Assembly: GCF_014736495.1 (NCBI RefSeq)
Contig: NZ_MDUX01000034.1
Location: forward strand, 1-34,863
From: Candidatus Dactylopiibacterium carminicum
GTDB lineage: Bacteria > Pseudomonadota > Gammaproteobacteria > Burkholderiales > Rhodocyclaceae
Direction of reading: 5' to 3'
DNA length: 34,863 bases
Below the pieces are notes generated by a model that was not told the origin of the DNA, searched no databases, and saw only the letters and a list, made by a program, of their open reading frames with translations. This document shows positions 18,574-26,871 of the stretch, piece by piece (the first letter of the stretch is position 1; each line of letters begins with the position of its first letter). The position numbers and the translations under genes were made by a program.

Positions 18574-20796
18574 ATGAAAACCCTCCGACTGCAACTGCGT
18601 TTCCTCCTGCCGCTCTGCCTGGTACTCGTGGCTGCAGCCTATATCACGGTACCTCTGGTCGACCGCCTGACCCTGCGCTGGTTTCTGCGGGATCTGGACA
18701 GTCGCGCCGCGCTTGTTGCCGAGTCGGTCAGCAACGCCCTGAGCAGAAGTGAATCGCTCGACAACGATGAGCTGCAGCGCGAATTCCACCGCGCGCTGCG
18801 CGACGAGCGCCTGTTCGCGCTGGCGCTCTGCCGCCGTGACGGCGAGCGCCTCCTCTCGACCCCAGCCTTTCCTCCCCTGCTTAGCTGCGCAGACGCCTTC
18901 GAATACGTGAAGCACCCCAACGCGATCTTCTCCCAGGATCAACGCGATCTGCACGTGGCCTCGATTCCGGTCGTCGGCGCGGGCACCGATACATATCTCA
19001 TCGTGCTTCACGATCTGGGCTTCGTACACCTACGCAGCGCCGACACCCGCCAATATCTGATCATTCTGTTCGTGGTGCTGGGACTGGTGATCGCATTGAT
19101 CACCGTGGTGGTGGCCCACATGAGCTGGCGCGGCTGGGTGGCCGGCACGCGCGCGCTGCTGCGTGGCAGCGATCTGCTTGGGCCGTTCCGCCCGCCTCCG
19201 GAGCTGCAATCGCTGGCCTCCGAGTTGAGAGCCATGATGCGCGAGATGGATGAAGAACGCCGTTCGCGCATGAACACCGAAACCTGGACCCCGGAACGTC
19301 TGCGCCAATTGCTGAATACGGAGCTGCGCGGCGAGCAGGTGATCGTGGTCTCCAATCGCGAGCCCTACATCCATGTCCGCAAGGAGGACGGCGTCCAGGT
19401 ACAAAAACCGGCCAGTGGCCTGGTCACCGCCATCGAGCCAGTCATGCGCGCCTGCTCGGGCACCTGGATCGCGCATGGTGCTGGCAATGCAGATCGTGAC
19501 ACCGTCGACTCGCGCGATCACGTGCAGGTACCGCCCGAGAACCCGAATTACACGCTGCGGCGCATCTGGCTCAGCGAGGAAGAAGAACAAGGCTATTACT
19601 ATGGCTTCGCCAATGAAGGCATGTGGCCGCTGTGCCACCTGGCACACGTGCGGCCGGTATTCCGGCTGTCGGACTGGGAATATTACCGGGTGGTAAACCA
19701 GCGCTTTGCCGATGCCGTAGCCGCGGAAGCACGCACTGAAGATCCCATCGTGCTGATCCAGGATTACCACTTCGCATTACTGCCGGCGATGCTGCGCAAG
19801 CAACTGCCCAACGCCACCATCATCACTTTCTGGCACATCCCCTGGCCCAACCCGGAATCCTTCGGCGTCTGCCCCTGGCACGAGGAAATCCTGCGCGGCA
19901 TGCTGGGCAGCTCCATCCTCGGCTTCCACACCCGGTTCCACTGCCGCAACTTCCTCGAATCGGTGGATCGTTTCCTGGAATCCCGCATCCGCCTGGAGGA
20001 ATCCACGATCACCTTCGATGGCGCCCAGACGCAGGTCAACAGCTACCCGATCTCCATCCATTGGCCCAGCCGCGAAGAAATGCGCCGGCAACCGGCGATT
20101 GGTGAATGCCGCACAAGCCTGCGTGCAATGCTGGGCGTCGAAGACGACCACCTGGTCGCCGTGGGTGTGGATCGTTTCGACTACACCAAAGGCATCATCG
20201 AACGCTTCCACGCGGTAGACCGGCTGTTGCGAAAGCATAGCGAGTTGCGCCGCCGCTTCACTTTCGTACAGTTCGCGGCCCCCACGCGCTCGGCACTGGA
20301 TGAGTATCAGCTCTTCGTACAGCAGGTGACGCTGCTCTCGGAGCGTATCAATCAACGGCATGGCGAAGGTGGCTGGCAGCCCATCCGCCTGATCGCAGAG
20401 CATCAGGACAGTGCAGCTGTCACACGCCATTACCGAGGTGCGGATTGCTGCGTGGTCACCAGCCTGCACGATGGCATGAACCTCGTGGCCAAGGAATTCA
20501 TCGCCGCGCGTGACGACAACCAGGGCACGCTGGTGCTCAGTGAATTCACCGGTGCCGCGCGCGAACTCCACACCGCATTGATCGTCAACCCTTACGACGT
20601 GGAGAGCACGGCCGATGCCCTGTACAAGGGGCTGACCATGTCTCGCGAGGAACAGGCCCAACGCATGCGCAGCCTGCGTGCCATGGTCCGTGAAGACAAC
20701 GTATATCGCTGGGCTGCAAACATGCTGCTGGACGCAGCGCGCCTGCGCCGCTCCGAAAGGCTGAATGCACGCCTCGATGCCAACGACGGAAACTGA
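18574..20796 (+). CDS. otsA: Membrane-anchored trehalose-6-phosphate synthase with sensor-like N-terminus
   Basis: Makes trehalose 6-phosphate from UDP-glucose and glucose 6-phosphate. Of 740 residues only about 254-722 are the GT20 enzyme, roughly E. coli OtsA length. Active-site residues are kept: R262 in SNREPY, D397 in QDYH, HIPWP at 421-425, R534 and K539 in [10 protein letters not shown]633 and E641 in [12 protein letters not shown]. The extra 250 residues begin with a basic start and helix about 9-30, then an extracytoplasmic segment about 31-160, a second helix about 161-182 and a HAMP-like stretch about 183-235. This is the plan of a sensor kinase input module, putting the enzyme in the cytoplasm on the membrane. 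otsB starts 4 bases after its stop. Confidence 0.93.
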   Translation: MKTLRLQLRFLLPLCLVLVAAAYITVPLVDRLTLRWFLRDLDSRAALVAESVSNALSRSESLDNDELQREFHRALRDERLFALALCRRDGERLLSTPAFPPLLSCADAFEYVKHPNAIFSQDQRDLHVASIPVVGAGTDTYLIVLHDLGFVHLRSADTRQYLIILFVVLGLVIALITVVVAHMSWRGWVAGTRALLRGSDLLGPFRPPPELQSLASELRAMMREMDEERRSRMNTETWTPERLRQLLNTELRGEQVIVVSNREPYIHVRKEDGVQVQKPASGLVTAIEPVMRACSGTWIAHGAGNADRDTVDSRDHVQVPPENPNYTLRRIWLSEEEEQGYYYGFANEGMWPLCHLAHVRPVFRLSDWEYYRVVNQRFADAVAAEARTEDPIVLIQDYHFALLPAMLRKQLPNATIITFWHIPWPNPESFGVCPWHEEILRGMLGSSILGFHTRFHCRNFLESVDRFLESRIRLEESTITFDGAQTQVNSYPISIHWPSREEMRRQPAIGECRTSLRAMLGVEDDHLVAVGVDRFDYTKGIIERFHAVDRLLRKHSELRRRFTFVQFAAPTRSALDEYQLFVQQVTLLSERINQRHGEGGWQPIRLIAEHQDSAAVTRHYRGADCCVVTSLHDGMNLVAKEFIAARDDNQGTLVLSEFTGAARELHTALIVNPYDVESTADALYKGLTMSREEQAQRMRSLRAMVREDNVYRWAANMLLDAARLRRSERLNARLDANDGN

Positions 20797-20800
20797 TCCG

Positions 20801-21601
20801 ATGCCTCATCTGTTCTCTGCCCAGGGCGATCACGCGATCGCCGAGATCGTTGCACGCCACCCCCTGCTCGCGCTGGATTTCGATGGCACTCTGGCGCCCA
20901 TCGTGCCGCTGCCGGATCAGGCCCGGGCACCCCTGGCGATCACCCGCACGCTTGCCCAACTGGTTGACAGGCTGCCGGTGGCCATCGTGACCGGCCGCTC
21001 GGTGGAAGATGTGTCCGGCCGGCTGGGCTTCACACCGCACTACATCGTTGGCAATCATGGGGCGGAAGGACTGCCCGGCTACACACCGGTGGATCACCAG
21101 CCGCTGGTGAACGCTTGGCTGGGCGCACTGCACGGCAATGTAGAAATCCAACGCAGCGGCGTACGCATCGAAGACAAGGGGCAATCGCTGTCACTGCATT
21201 ACCGCCTCGCACGCAATCGCGACCAGGCACGCGAAGCCATCCAAGGCGCCATCAGTGCCCTCAGCCCGCAACCGCGCGTGATCGGGGGGAAATGCGTATT
21301 CAACCTGCTGCCGACAGATGCACCGGACAAATACCAGGCCGTGCGTCTTCTAGTGCGCGAGGCTGGTTGCGACTGTGCCATCTTTGCTGGCGACGACATC
21401 ACGGACGACGTGGTCTTCGAGCAGGCGCCCTCCGACTGGCTCACCGTGCGCATCGAAGCCCGGGATCACCACCACGCCCGTTTCCATCTGAGCCTGCAGA
21501 GCGAAATGGCAAGTTTCCTGCAACGTCTGCTCGCTGCCATACAGCGTTCGCACGCCCATCTCCAATCCTCCCATTCGGCTGAAAGACTTCCCAGACGATG
21601 A
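20801..21601 (+). CDS. otsB: Trehalose-6-phosphate phosphatase
   Basis: HAD-superfamily phosphatase that removes phosphate from trehalose 6-phosphate. The 266-residue product has motif I DFDGT (nucleophile D26, D28), motif II TGR near 64-66, the lysine in GGKCVFNLLP (K164) and the metal motif GDDITDD at 197-203. The ATG at 20801, right after the otsA stop, gives the family-like start MPHLFSAQG. ATGs at 20765 and 20777 in the same frame, overlapping otsA, are possible. The stop overlaps the mscS start as ATGA, so translation is probably coupled. Together with OtsA it completes the two-step trehalose pathway. Confidence 0.95.
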   Translation: MPHLFSAQGDHAIAEIVARHPLLALDFDGTLAPIVPLPDQARAPLAITRTLAQLVDRLPVAIVTGRSVEDVSGRLGFTPHYIVGNHGAEGLPGYTPVDHQPLVNAWLGALHGNVEIQRSGVRIEDKGQSLSLHYRLARNRDQAREAIQGAISALSPQPRVIGGKCVFNLLPTDAPDKYQAVRLLVREAGCDCAIFAGDDITDDVVFEQAPSDWLTVRIEARDHHHARFHLSLQSEMASFLQRLLAAIQRSHAHLQSSHSAERLPRR

Positions 21602-22662
21602 AGACACTCGATTACCTGCTGAAGAACAATTCGCTAGAGGAGCTGGCCACGGCATTAGCCGTCATGGCATTGGCGTTGTGCTCACTGCTCATCGCCCGCC
21701 GGCTCACAGTCAGGCACCTACGTGCGCTCAGCAAACGTACCCACCTGATCTGGGACGATGTACTGGCCGAAGTACTCACCGCCACCAAACTACCGTTCAT
21801 GCTCTGGCTTTCCCTGCTCGCGGGTCTGACCCAGATCGAATTGCCGGAAAACCTGGCGGCGCTCCCTCTGAAAGGCATGATGGTGCTGCTCGTCCTGCAG
21901 GCCGGGATCTGGGCCACCCGAGCGCTCAAGAGCTGGCTGCAACTGCGCACCGAAGCCAACCTCAAGGCTGGCGACGGCGCCGCACTGACCAATGTCGGCG
22001 TGATTGCCTTCATCGCGCGCCTGCTGATCTGGGTTGTGGTGCTGCTCTCGCTCCTGGACAACCTGGGCATCGACATCACAGCGCTGATCGCATCTCTCGG
22101 CATCGGCGGCGTGGCCGTGGCGCTGGCGCTTCAAAACGTGCTGGGCGATCTGTTCGCTTCGCTCTCCATCGCCATGGACAAACCCTTCGTGGTGGGCGAT
22201 TTCATCGTCGTCGACGACATGGCTGGCACGGTCAAACACGTCGGACTGAAAACCACGCGTATCCAGAGTCTCTCCGGTGAGGAGCTGGTGTTCTCGAACA
22301 ACGACCTGCTGAAAAGCCGGGTACGCAACTACAAGCGCATGGCCGAACGACGCATCGTCTTTGGTTTCAGCGTCACCTACGCTACGACCTCGAACCAGTT
22401 GGAAGCACTCAGCAACGCCGTCCGCCAGATCATCGAGGCACTGCCGGATACCCGCTTCGATCGTGCACATTTTAAGGGATTCGCGACCTCCGGCCTGGAA
22501 TACGAGGTGGTGTACTACATGCTGAAACCCGATTACGGTGCTTACATGGACACTCAACAGAAGATCAACCTGGCGCTGGTTGACCATTGCCGCCAGGAGC
22601 ACATCGACTTTGCCCTGCCTACCCAGATCCTGCATGTAGCCAGCTTGCCGACCAACGCCTGA
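21598..22662 (+). CDS. MscS-family mechanosensitive channel
   Basis: Predicted inner-membrane channel that opens on membrane tension to release solutes after osmotic downshift. The 354-residue protein has about five hydrophobic segments (14-34, 63-80, 91-112, 133-153, 160-180), more than the three of E. coli MscS. The pore helix and its following segment, Gly/Ala-rich GIGGVAVALALQNVLGDLFA with IAMDKPFVVGDFI, are classic MscS. A soluble beta domain and alpha/beta C-terminal domain follow. It overlaps otsB by 4 bases, which places solute release in the same transcript as trehalose synthesis. The symbol is left empty because several MscS paralogues are usual. Confidence 0.95.
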   Translation: MKTLDYLLKNNSLEELATALAVMALALCSLLIARRLTVRHLRALSKRTHLIWDDVLAEVLTATKLPFMLWLSLLAGLTQIELPENLAALPLKGMMVLLVLQAGIWATRALKSWLQLRTEANLKAGDGAALTNVGVIAFIARLLIWVVVLLSLLDNLGIDITALIASLGIGGVAVALALQNVLGDLFASLSIAMDKPFVVGDFIVVDDMAGTVKHVGLKTTRIQSLSGEELVFSNNDLLKSRVRNYKRMAERRIVFGFSVTYATTSNQLEALSNAVRQIIEALPDTRFDRAHFKGFATSGLEYEVVYYMLKPDYGAYMDTQQKINLALVDHCRQEHIDFALPTQILHVASLPTNA

Positions 22663-22699
22663 AAAATGGCCCCTCGTTCCATCGCGATGCGATGATCCG

Positions 22700-22721
22700 G
22701 TCCTCCGAAGGGACGCTTTTT
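22700..22721 (+). terminator. Weak terminator-like hairpin after mscS
   Basis: GTCCT at 22700-22704 pairs with GGGAC at 22710-22714 (one G-U pair), followed by GCTTTTT. The stem is short, so this is a weak candidate for the end of the otsA-otsB-mscS transcript. Confidence 0.35.
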
Positions 22722-22744
22722 CATCTTGGAGCGGTGCGGCGATG

Positions 22745-22771
22745 AAAAAACACCCCGCTTGAAGCGGGGTG
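22745..22771 (-). terminator. Rho-independent terminator after the CpxP-like gene
   Basis: On the minus strand an 8-bp stem CACCCCGC / GCGGGGTG with a 5-base loop is followed by six T (AAAAAA at 22745-22750 on plus). It lies 11 bases beyond the stop at 22783. Confidence 0.92.
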
Positions 22772-22782
22772 CAAAAGCCGGC

Positions 22783-23310
22783 TCAGGGCCGCGCCTTTGG
22801 CGCGTTGGGAGCGGGCTTGCCAGGGGAAAACTCAAAAGGAGCCGGAGGCTGGTGAGGTGGAGCCTCCTCTTCCAGTCGAGTGCGCTGCTCCGGGCTCAAC
22901 ACTGCGCGGATCTGCAGCTGTGTATTTGTACGCAACAAGGCCTGCTCTGCCAGAGCCTTGCCCAGAGCGTCGGCGGCGACGCGCAGGCGCTGAGCATCCG
23001 TAGCATCGCTACGCCCCAGCGTAAACAGCGCCTCCCGGGCTTTCTGCGCAGCCTTGCCCTGAGAACGCTCAGCCGGAGCCTGGGCGTGCAGAATGGCGAA
23101 AATCTTGTCCTGCTGCTCCTCGCTCAACCCCAGACGCTCCAGCCCTGGATGGGGGAACCCACCCGGACGCCCTTCTTCAGGGCCAGCGTGCGGTGCAGCA
23201 GCGGAAGGCGGAGCTGGCGGACGTTGCTCGCTTTGCGCCAGGGCGGGCAACCCCCAAGCCTGTGCCAGCGCGCAGAGAATGATGCTTGCGGTGTGACGAC
23301 GAATGGACAT
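22783..23310 (-). CDS. CpxP/Spy-type periplasmic protein (LTxxQ family)
   Basis: Exported protein of 175 residues; signal peptide about 1-25 (PALA-QS). A Pro/His-rich segment (about 30-56) leads into a helical core with two LTxxQ-like motifs, LSEEQQ at 62-67 and LSPEQR at 138-143, the mark of Spy/CpxP chaperones and metal-stress sensors. The end is Pro-rich. GAGGAG precedes the ATG. It diverges from an OmpR-class regulator and histidine kinase, the arrangement of cpxP with cpxRA, so it likely both inhibits the kinase and protects periplasmic proteins. Sequence identity to CpxP is low, so the symbol is withheld. Confidence 0.8.
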   Translation of the reverse strand: MSIRRHTASIILCALAQAWGLPALAQSEQRPPAPPSAAAPHAGPEEGRPGGFPHPGLERLGLSEEQQDKIFAILHAQAPAERSQGKAAQKAREALFTLGRSDATDAQRLRVAADALGKALAEQALLRTNTQLQIRAVLSPEQRTRLEEEAPPHQPPAPFEFSPGKPAPNAPKARP

Positions 23311-23410
23311 GGTCCTCTCCTCTATTACAAGACGTAACGGGCCATTGGGACGACATGGCTATGCATTTGGCGTGCCGCAACGGAACAATTGGCATTTTCC
23401 AGTCAGCCAC

Positions 23411-23447
23411 ATCAAGCGCTCTAAAGCCTAGGTAAAGTCCATTCAAG
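23411..23447. promoter_or_regulatory. Candidate CpxR/OmpR-type binding array
   Basis: Four AAG-ending repeats, TCAAG, TAAAG, TAAAG and TCAAG, end at 23416, 23426, 23437 and 23447, a spacing of 10, 11 and 10 bases. The middle pair reads CTAAA-N6-GTAAA, close to the known CpxR consensus of two GTAAA boxes about five bases apart. It lies between the divergent CpxP-like and regulator genes. Confidence 0.45.
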
Positions 23448-23564
23448 TACCCACGCGCACTTGCCGGCAGGTGTAAAAAGCAGTCAAACACGCGGAGTGG
23501 CGATTCCGCCTCCGGGCATGGCTCATTAACATCGCGCGGATATCGTGTATGGAAGGAATCCGGG

Positions 23565-24260
23565 ATGAACGGTGTATTGCTGGTGGATGACGATCTGGAG
23601 CTGGTAGAACTGCTGCGTGACTACCTGCAACAGGAGGGCTTTGCCGTGGAGGTAGCCCACGACGGCGAAACAGGCTTGGCCATGGCACTGGCTGGAAGCT
23701 ATTCCATCATGGTGCTGGACATCATGTTGCCGCGCCTGTCAGGCATGGAGGTATTGCGCCAGCTTCGTGAAAAGAGCCGCCTGCCGGTATTGATGCTCAC
23801 GGCGCGCGGGGATGATGTTGACCGCATCATCGGTCTCGAACAAGGGGCGGATGACTATGTGCCGAAACCCTGTACTGCACGGGAGATCAGTGCCCGCATC
23901 CGCGCGATCCTGCGCAGAACCGGGGATGTTGTCGAAGATGACGATACCCAGCCCATCCAGTGTGGCGAGCTCACGATGTGGCCGGACCAACGTCGTGCTT
24001 CCTGGCACGATGCACCACTGGAGCTGACCAGCACGGAGTTCAATCTGCTCTCCACGCTGGCACGTAACGCCGGGCGCACCGTGAGCAAGGCAGAACTCTC
24101 GGAGCAGGCACTGGGGCGGCCGTTGCAGAAGTTCGACCGCAGCATCGAAGTACATCTGAGCAAGATCCGCGAAAAACTGGGACTCATGTCGGATGGACGC
24201 TCGGTAATCCAGACTGTGTTCCGGCAGGGCTATCAGTTCATCCGTCTGCCCAGCCCATGA
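23565..24260 (+). CDS. OmpR-class response regulator (CpxR-like)
   Basis: Two-component transcription factor of 231 residues. The receiver domain (1-115) has the acidic pocket D8-D9-D10, phosphoacceptor D52 in VLDIMLP, T79 and K101. A winged-helix domain of the OmpR/PhoB type fills about 130-228; the recognition region is around FDRSIEVHLSKIREKLG and the wing around IQTVFRQGYQF. It starts after GGAAGGAA at 23551-23558 and its stop overlaps the kinase start as ATGA. It most likely controls the divergent CpxP-like gene and itself. Calling it CpxR rests on the three-gene context, not on sequence alone. Confidence 0.92.
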   Translation: MNGVLLVDDDLELVELLRDYLQQEGFAVEVAHDGETGLAMALAGSYSIMVLDIMLPRLSGMEVLRQLREKSRLPVLMLTARGDDVDRIIGLEQGADDYVPKPCTAREISARIRAILRRTGDVVEDDDTQPIQCGELTMWPDQRRASWHDAPLELTSTEFNLLSTLARNAGRTVSKAELSEQALGRPLQKFDRSIEVHLSKIREKLGLMSDGRSVIQTVFRQGYQFIRLPSP

Positions 24261-25459
24261 GTCGATTGTTCTGGAAGCTGTTCCTGACCATCTTTGTGGC
24301 CCAAGTCGTCACGGTCTGGAGCGTAGGAGCCCTGTTCTGGCTCATTCACAGCACAGAAACGCCGGAAATGGAGTTCAGGCATTTCCAGCCACCCACCCCA
24401 CAGTCCTTCCCCTCCGCCCCGGAAGGACGCCGTGGAGGGCTGGCGGAGTTTGATCGTTCATTCGATCAATCCAGGCAAGCTCCTCATCACCCGGCACCAC
24501 CGGACGGCCCCGGGCTACCGTGGATACCCTTGAGTGTCGGCCTGATCTTCAGTCTGCTCTTTGCCGCCTTGTTGGCACGCCATCTGTCGCGCCCGATCCT
24601 GAATCTCAGCGAGGCCTTCAAGGCGGTTGCCGATGGCGATTTCGATGTACGACTGTCAGAGAAAATGCGCAACCACCGTGACGAACTGGCGGATCTTGGC
24701 CGACAGTTCGACCAGACAAGCGCACGCCTGCAACAGGTGCTGACAGGCCAGCGCAGACTGCTGCACGACGTTTCCCACGAGATGCGTTCCCCTCTGGCCC
24801 GCATCCAGCTCGCCATCGACATTGCCCGGCAACAACCCGAAAAGGCAGAGGCCAGCATGCAGCGCCTGGAACGGGAAACAGCACGGATTGATCACCTGGT
24901 GGAGGAACTGCTGACGCTTTCGCGCATGGAGTCCAATGCCAGCCTGCAATCTAACGAACCACTGGATCTGGTGGAAATCCTGCAGGATCTACTTACCGAT
25001 GCACGTTTCGAAGCACCTTCCCATCACTGTCATGTCAACTATCACGGACCGGAACACGCCACGGTCCGTGGACATGCAGTGCTATTGCACCGTGCCATCG
25101 AAAATGTGGTGCGCAATGCAATGCGCCATACGGCACAGGAGACCTGCGTTGAAATCGTGCTGACTCAGCGTGAAGACATGCTGTGCCTCGACGTGATGGA
25201 CCGCGGGCCCGGGGTGCTGGAAGGCGCACTGGAAATCATCTTCGAGCCCTTCGTACGTTTCGCCGAGCATGGTGGCAACGACGGGCACGGACTGGGGCTA
25301 GCCATCAGCCGCCGCGTCATGCAACTGCACGGTGGCAGCATTCGTGCCCGCAATCGCGAAGGTGGCGGACTGTGCGTGGAGTTCAGGCTACCGGGCGCTA
25401 TCGACAGAGACAGCCTGGAAATAGATGGTTCGCGCGCATCAGCGCAAACCAGAGAATGA
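24257..25459 (+). CDS. Sensor histidine kinase (CpxA-like)
   Basis: Membrane kinase and phosphatase for the preceding regulator; 400 residues. Helix about 9-30, a short periplasmic region about 31-88 rich in Pro and His, helix about 90-108, HAMP about 108-160, then the dimerisation helix with phosphoacceptor H174 in HDVSHEMRSPLAR. The ATPase domain has an N box (ENVVRNAMRHT), G1 (DRGPGV) and G2 (GHGLGLAIS). The periplasmic part is much shorter than that of E. coli CpxA and has no obvious PAS fold. Its Pro/His content resembles the N-terminal part of the CpxP-like protein, which may hint at metal sensing. The 4-base overlap with the regulator indicates coupling. Confidence 0.92.
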   Translation: MSRLFWKLFLTIFVAQVVTVWSVGALFWLIHSTETPEMEFRHFQPPTPQSFPSAPEGRRGGLAEFDRSFDQSRQAPHHPAPPDGPGLPWIPLSVGLIFSLLFAALLARHLSRPILNLSEAFKAVADGDFDVRLSEKMRNHRDELADLGRQFDQTSARLQQVLTGQRRLLHDVSHEMRSPLARIQLAIDIARQQPEKAEASMQRLERETARIDHLVEELLTLSRMESNASLQSNEPLDLVEILQDLLTDARFEAPSHHCHVNYHGPEHATVRGHAVLLHRAIENVVRNAMRHTAQETCVEIVLTQREDMLCLDVMDRGPGVLEGALEIIFEPFVRFAEHGGNDGHGLGLAISRRVMQLHGGSIRARNREGGGLCVEFRLPGAIDRDSLEIDGSRASAQTRE

Positions 25460-25582
25460 TCGGCAACAAGCCTTGGGCATTGCACATCCTGCACAAGGGG
25501 TTCAGCATGCGTGTTTAGATTCAGTGTCAGAACACGTAGCGGCCCCGCAGTAGATGCGATTTCCAATCCTAGGGATGGTGCC

Positions 25583-26227
25583 ATGCGAACACCCGACCTT
25601 CCGCACGCGGCCTTGCTCAGCCAGCACAGGCCATTGATCCTCACGCTCGACGTGCAGGGGCAACCGCATCGCTGGATCAACTGGCAGCACGCCTTGTTCT
25701 ATTACGCCAAAGGGCTTGTGGCCTGGGACGCAGGAGACGCTAGCCTGATCTTTCACGGCGGAATCTCACGCCTGACCGGTGAGCCGCTCCATACTCACCG
25801 CCAGCAGCATCATCGCGATCAAGGGGCGCGCCTTAGGGGCACGTCTGCTGCATCAAGTGCCACCGCTTTCAAATCGGGAACTGTTTCTCCGTGACCGGCA
25901 CATATGCGCCTATTGCGGTAATGAATTCAGTACGGCGCGGCTGACCCGGGATCACATCAGGCCATTGTCACAAGGTGGCATCGACAGCTGGATGAATGTG
26001 GTGGCGGCCTGTCGCAGTTGCAATCAGCGCAAAGGGGGAAATACGCCCGAACAAGCGCGCATGCTGCTGCTGTTCGCGCCCCCTATGTACCGAACAAGGC
26101 GGAGTATCTGATCCTCTCCAACCGCCACATCCTGGCCGACCAGATGGATTTTCTGGCCCATCATCTGCCCGAACGCAGCCGTCTACGCGAATATTCAGGC
26201 GGGCAACTGCTCTTTCAAACCGACTGA
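25583..26227 (+). pseudogene. HNH endonuclease gene with two frameshifts
   Basis: Three frames join to one HNH protein of about 210 residues. From the ATG at 25583 the first part runs to TGEPL near 25789. Homology then moves to another frame at LTASSIIAIKG, includes the zinc and HNH core (CAYCGNEF, TRDH, NVVAACRSCNQRK), and shifts again at a run of five C near 26078-26082. The tail APYVPNKAEYLILSNR is again in the first frame and ends at 26227. The core residues are intact. Either two real indels disabled the gene or the sequence has errors; the C run makes the second one suspect. The end overlaps the convergent gene by 33 bases. Confidence 0.75.
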
Positions 26228-26869
26228 AAAGCCTCGCAAGGCAGGGTCTCGTTCGCTCGCACGGGACAGGCCCAGAAGTAACGCCTGCGCCTTGTTCGAG
26301 TCTCCTTCAAGACGCAGCAGACGGGCATGCAGCAAAGCGACCATTGCCAGTTCCTGGCGAATCTGCATCGCTTCATTCCTTCCTGGCGGTAGCTGGATGC
26401 CGAACACGGCAGCTTGCGCCAGCAACGGTAGCGGCTCCGGCATTCCCACGCGCTCGGCGAGCACGTTGGTTCGATTCAGAGCGGCCAGCCAGTGCCTGCC
26501 GCCGGTCAGGTCATACGACATGGCACGGGCGTTTATCGTGGCAAGTCCGACCGGCTCGCGTTGCCATAGCTGGAGTCGGGAGTTTTCCGGCACGCTATCG
26601 AACAGGTCCGTGAGCGCGTCACGCTCCGCACTCCCAGCGCGGACTTCGAGTTGCAACGCGCCGTTCACGAGCAGTCCCCATCCCAACACGCGTATTGTCT
26701 GCAGCCCAGCAGGCAGACTCTCATTGCGGCAAGCAGCACGGCGACGCTGCAACGCGAACTCCACGACCTCCGCATCCAGCAGTTGCTCAGGCAAGGCGTA
26801 AAGACGCCTCAGGGAAACAGGATCCGGCTCCGTACGCAGGCTCAGATACAGATCAGCCTTCAGACTCAC
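26195..26869 (-). CDS. Hypothetical protein next to cysM
   Basis: I do not recognise this protein. It is about 224 residues, soluble and without signal peptide, mixed in its first part (KADLYLSLRTEPDPVSLRRL) and helical toward the end, where about 45 residues (QELAMVALLHARLLRLEGD) resemble a TPR-like hairpin. The start is uncertain: a GTG at 26867-26869, two bases after the cysM stop, would suit translational coupling, and an ATG at 26918-26920 inside cysM is the other option. Neither has a good ribosome site. Coding is supported by open length and by placement after cysM on the same strand. Confidence 0.65.
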   Translation of the reverse strand: MSLKADLYLSLRTEPDPVSLRRLYALPEQLLDAEVVEFALQRRRAACRNESLPAGLQTIRVLGWGLLVNGALQLEVRAGSAERDALTDLFDSVPENSRLQLWQREPVGLATINARAMSYDLTGGRHWLAALNRTNVLAERVGMPEPLPLLAQAAVFGIQLPPGRNEAMQIRQELAMVALLHARLLRLEGDSNKAQALLLGLSRASERDPALRGFSVGLKEQLPA

Positions 26870-26871
26870 GA

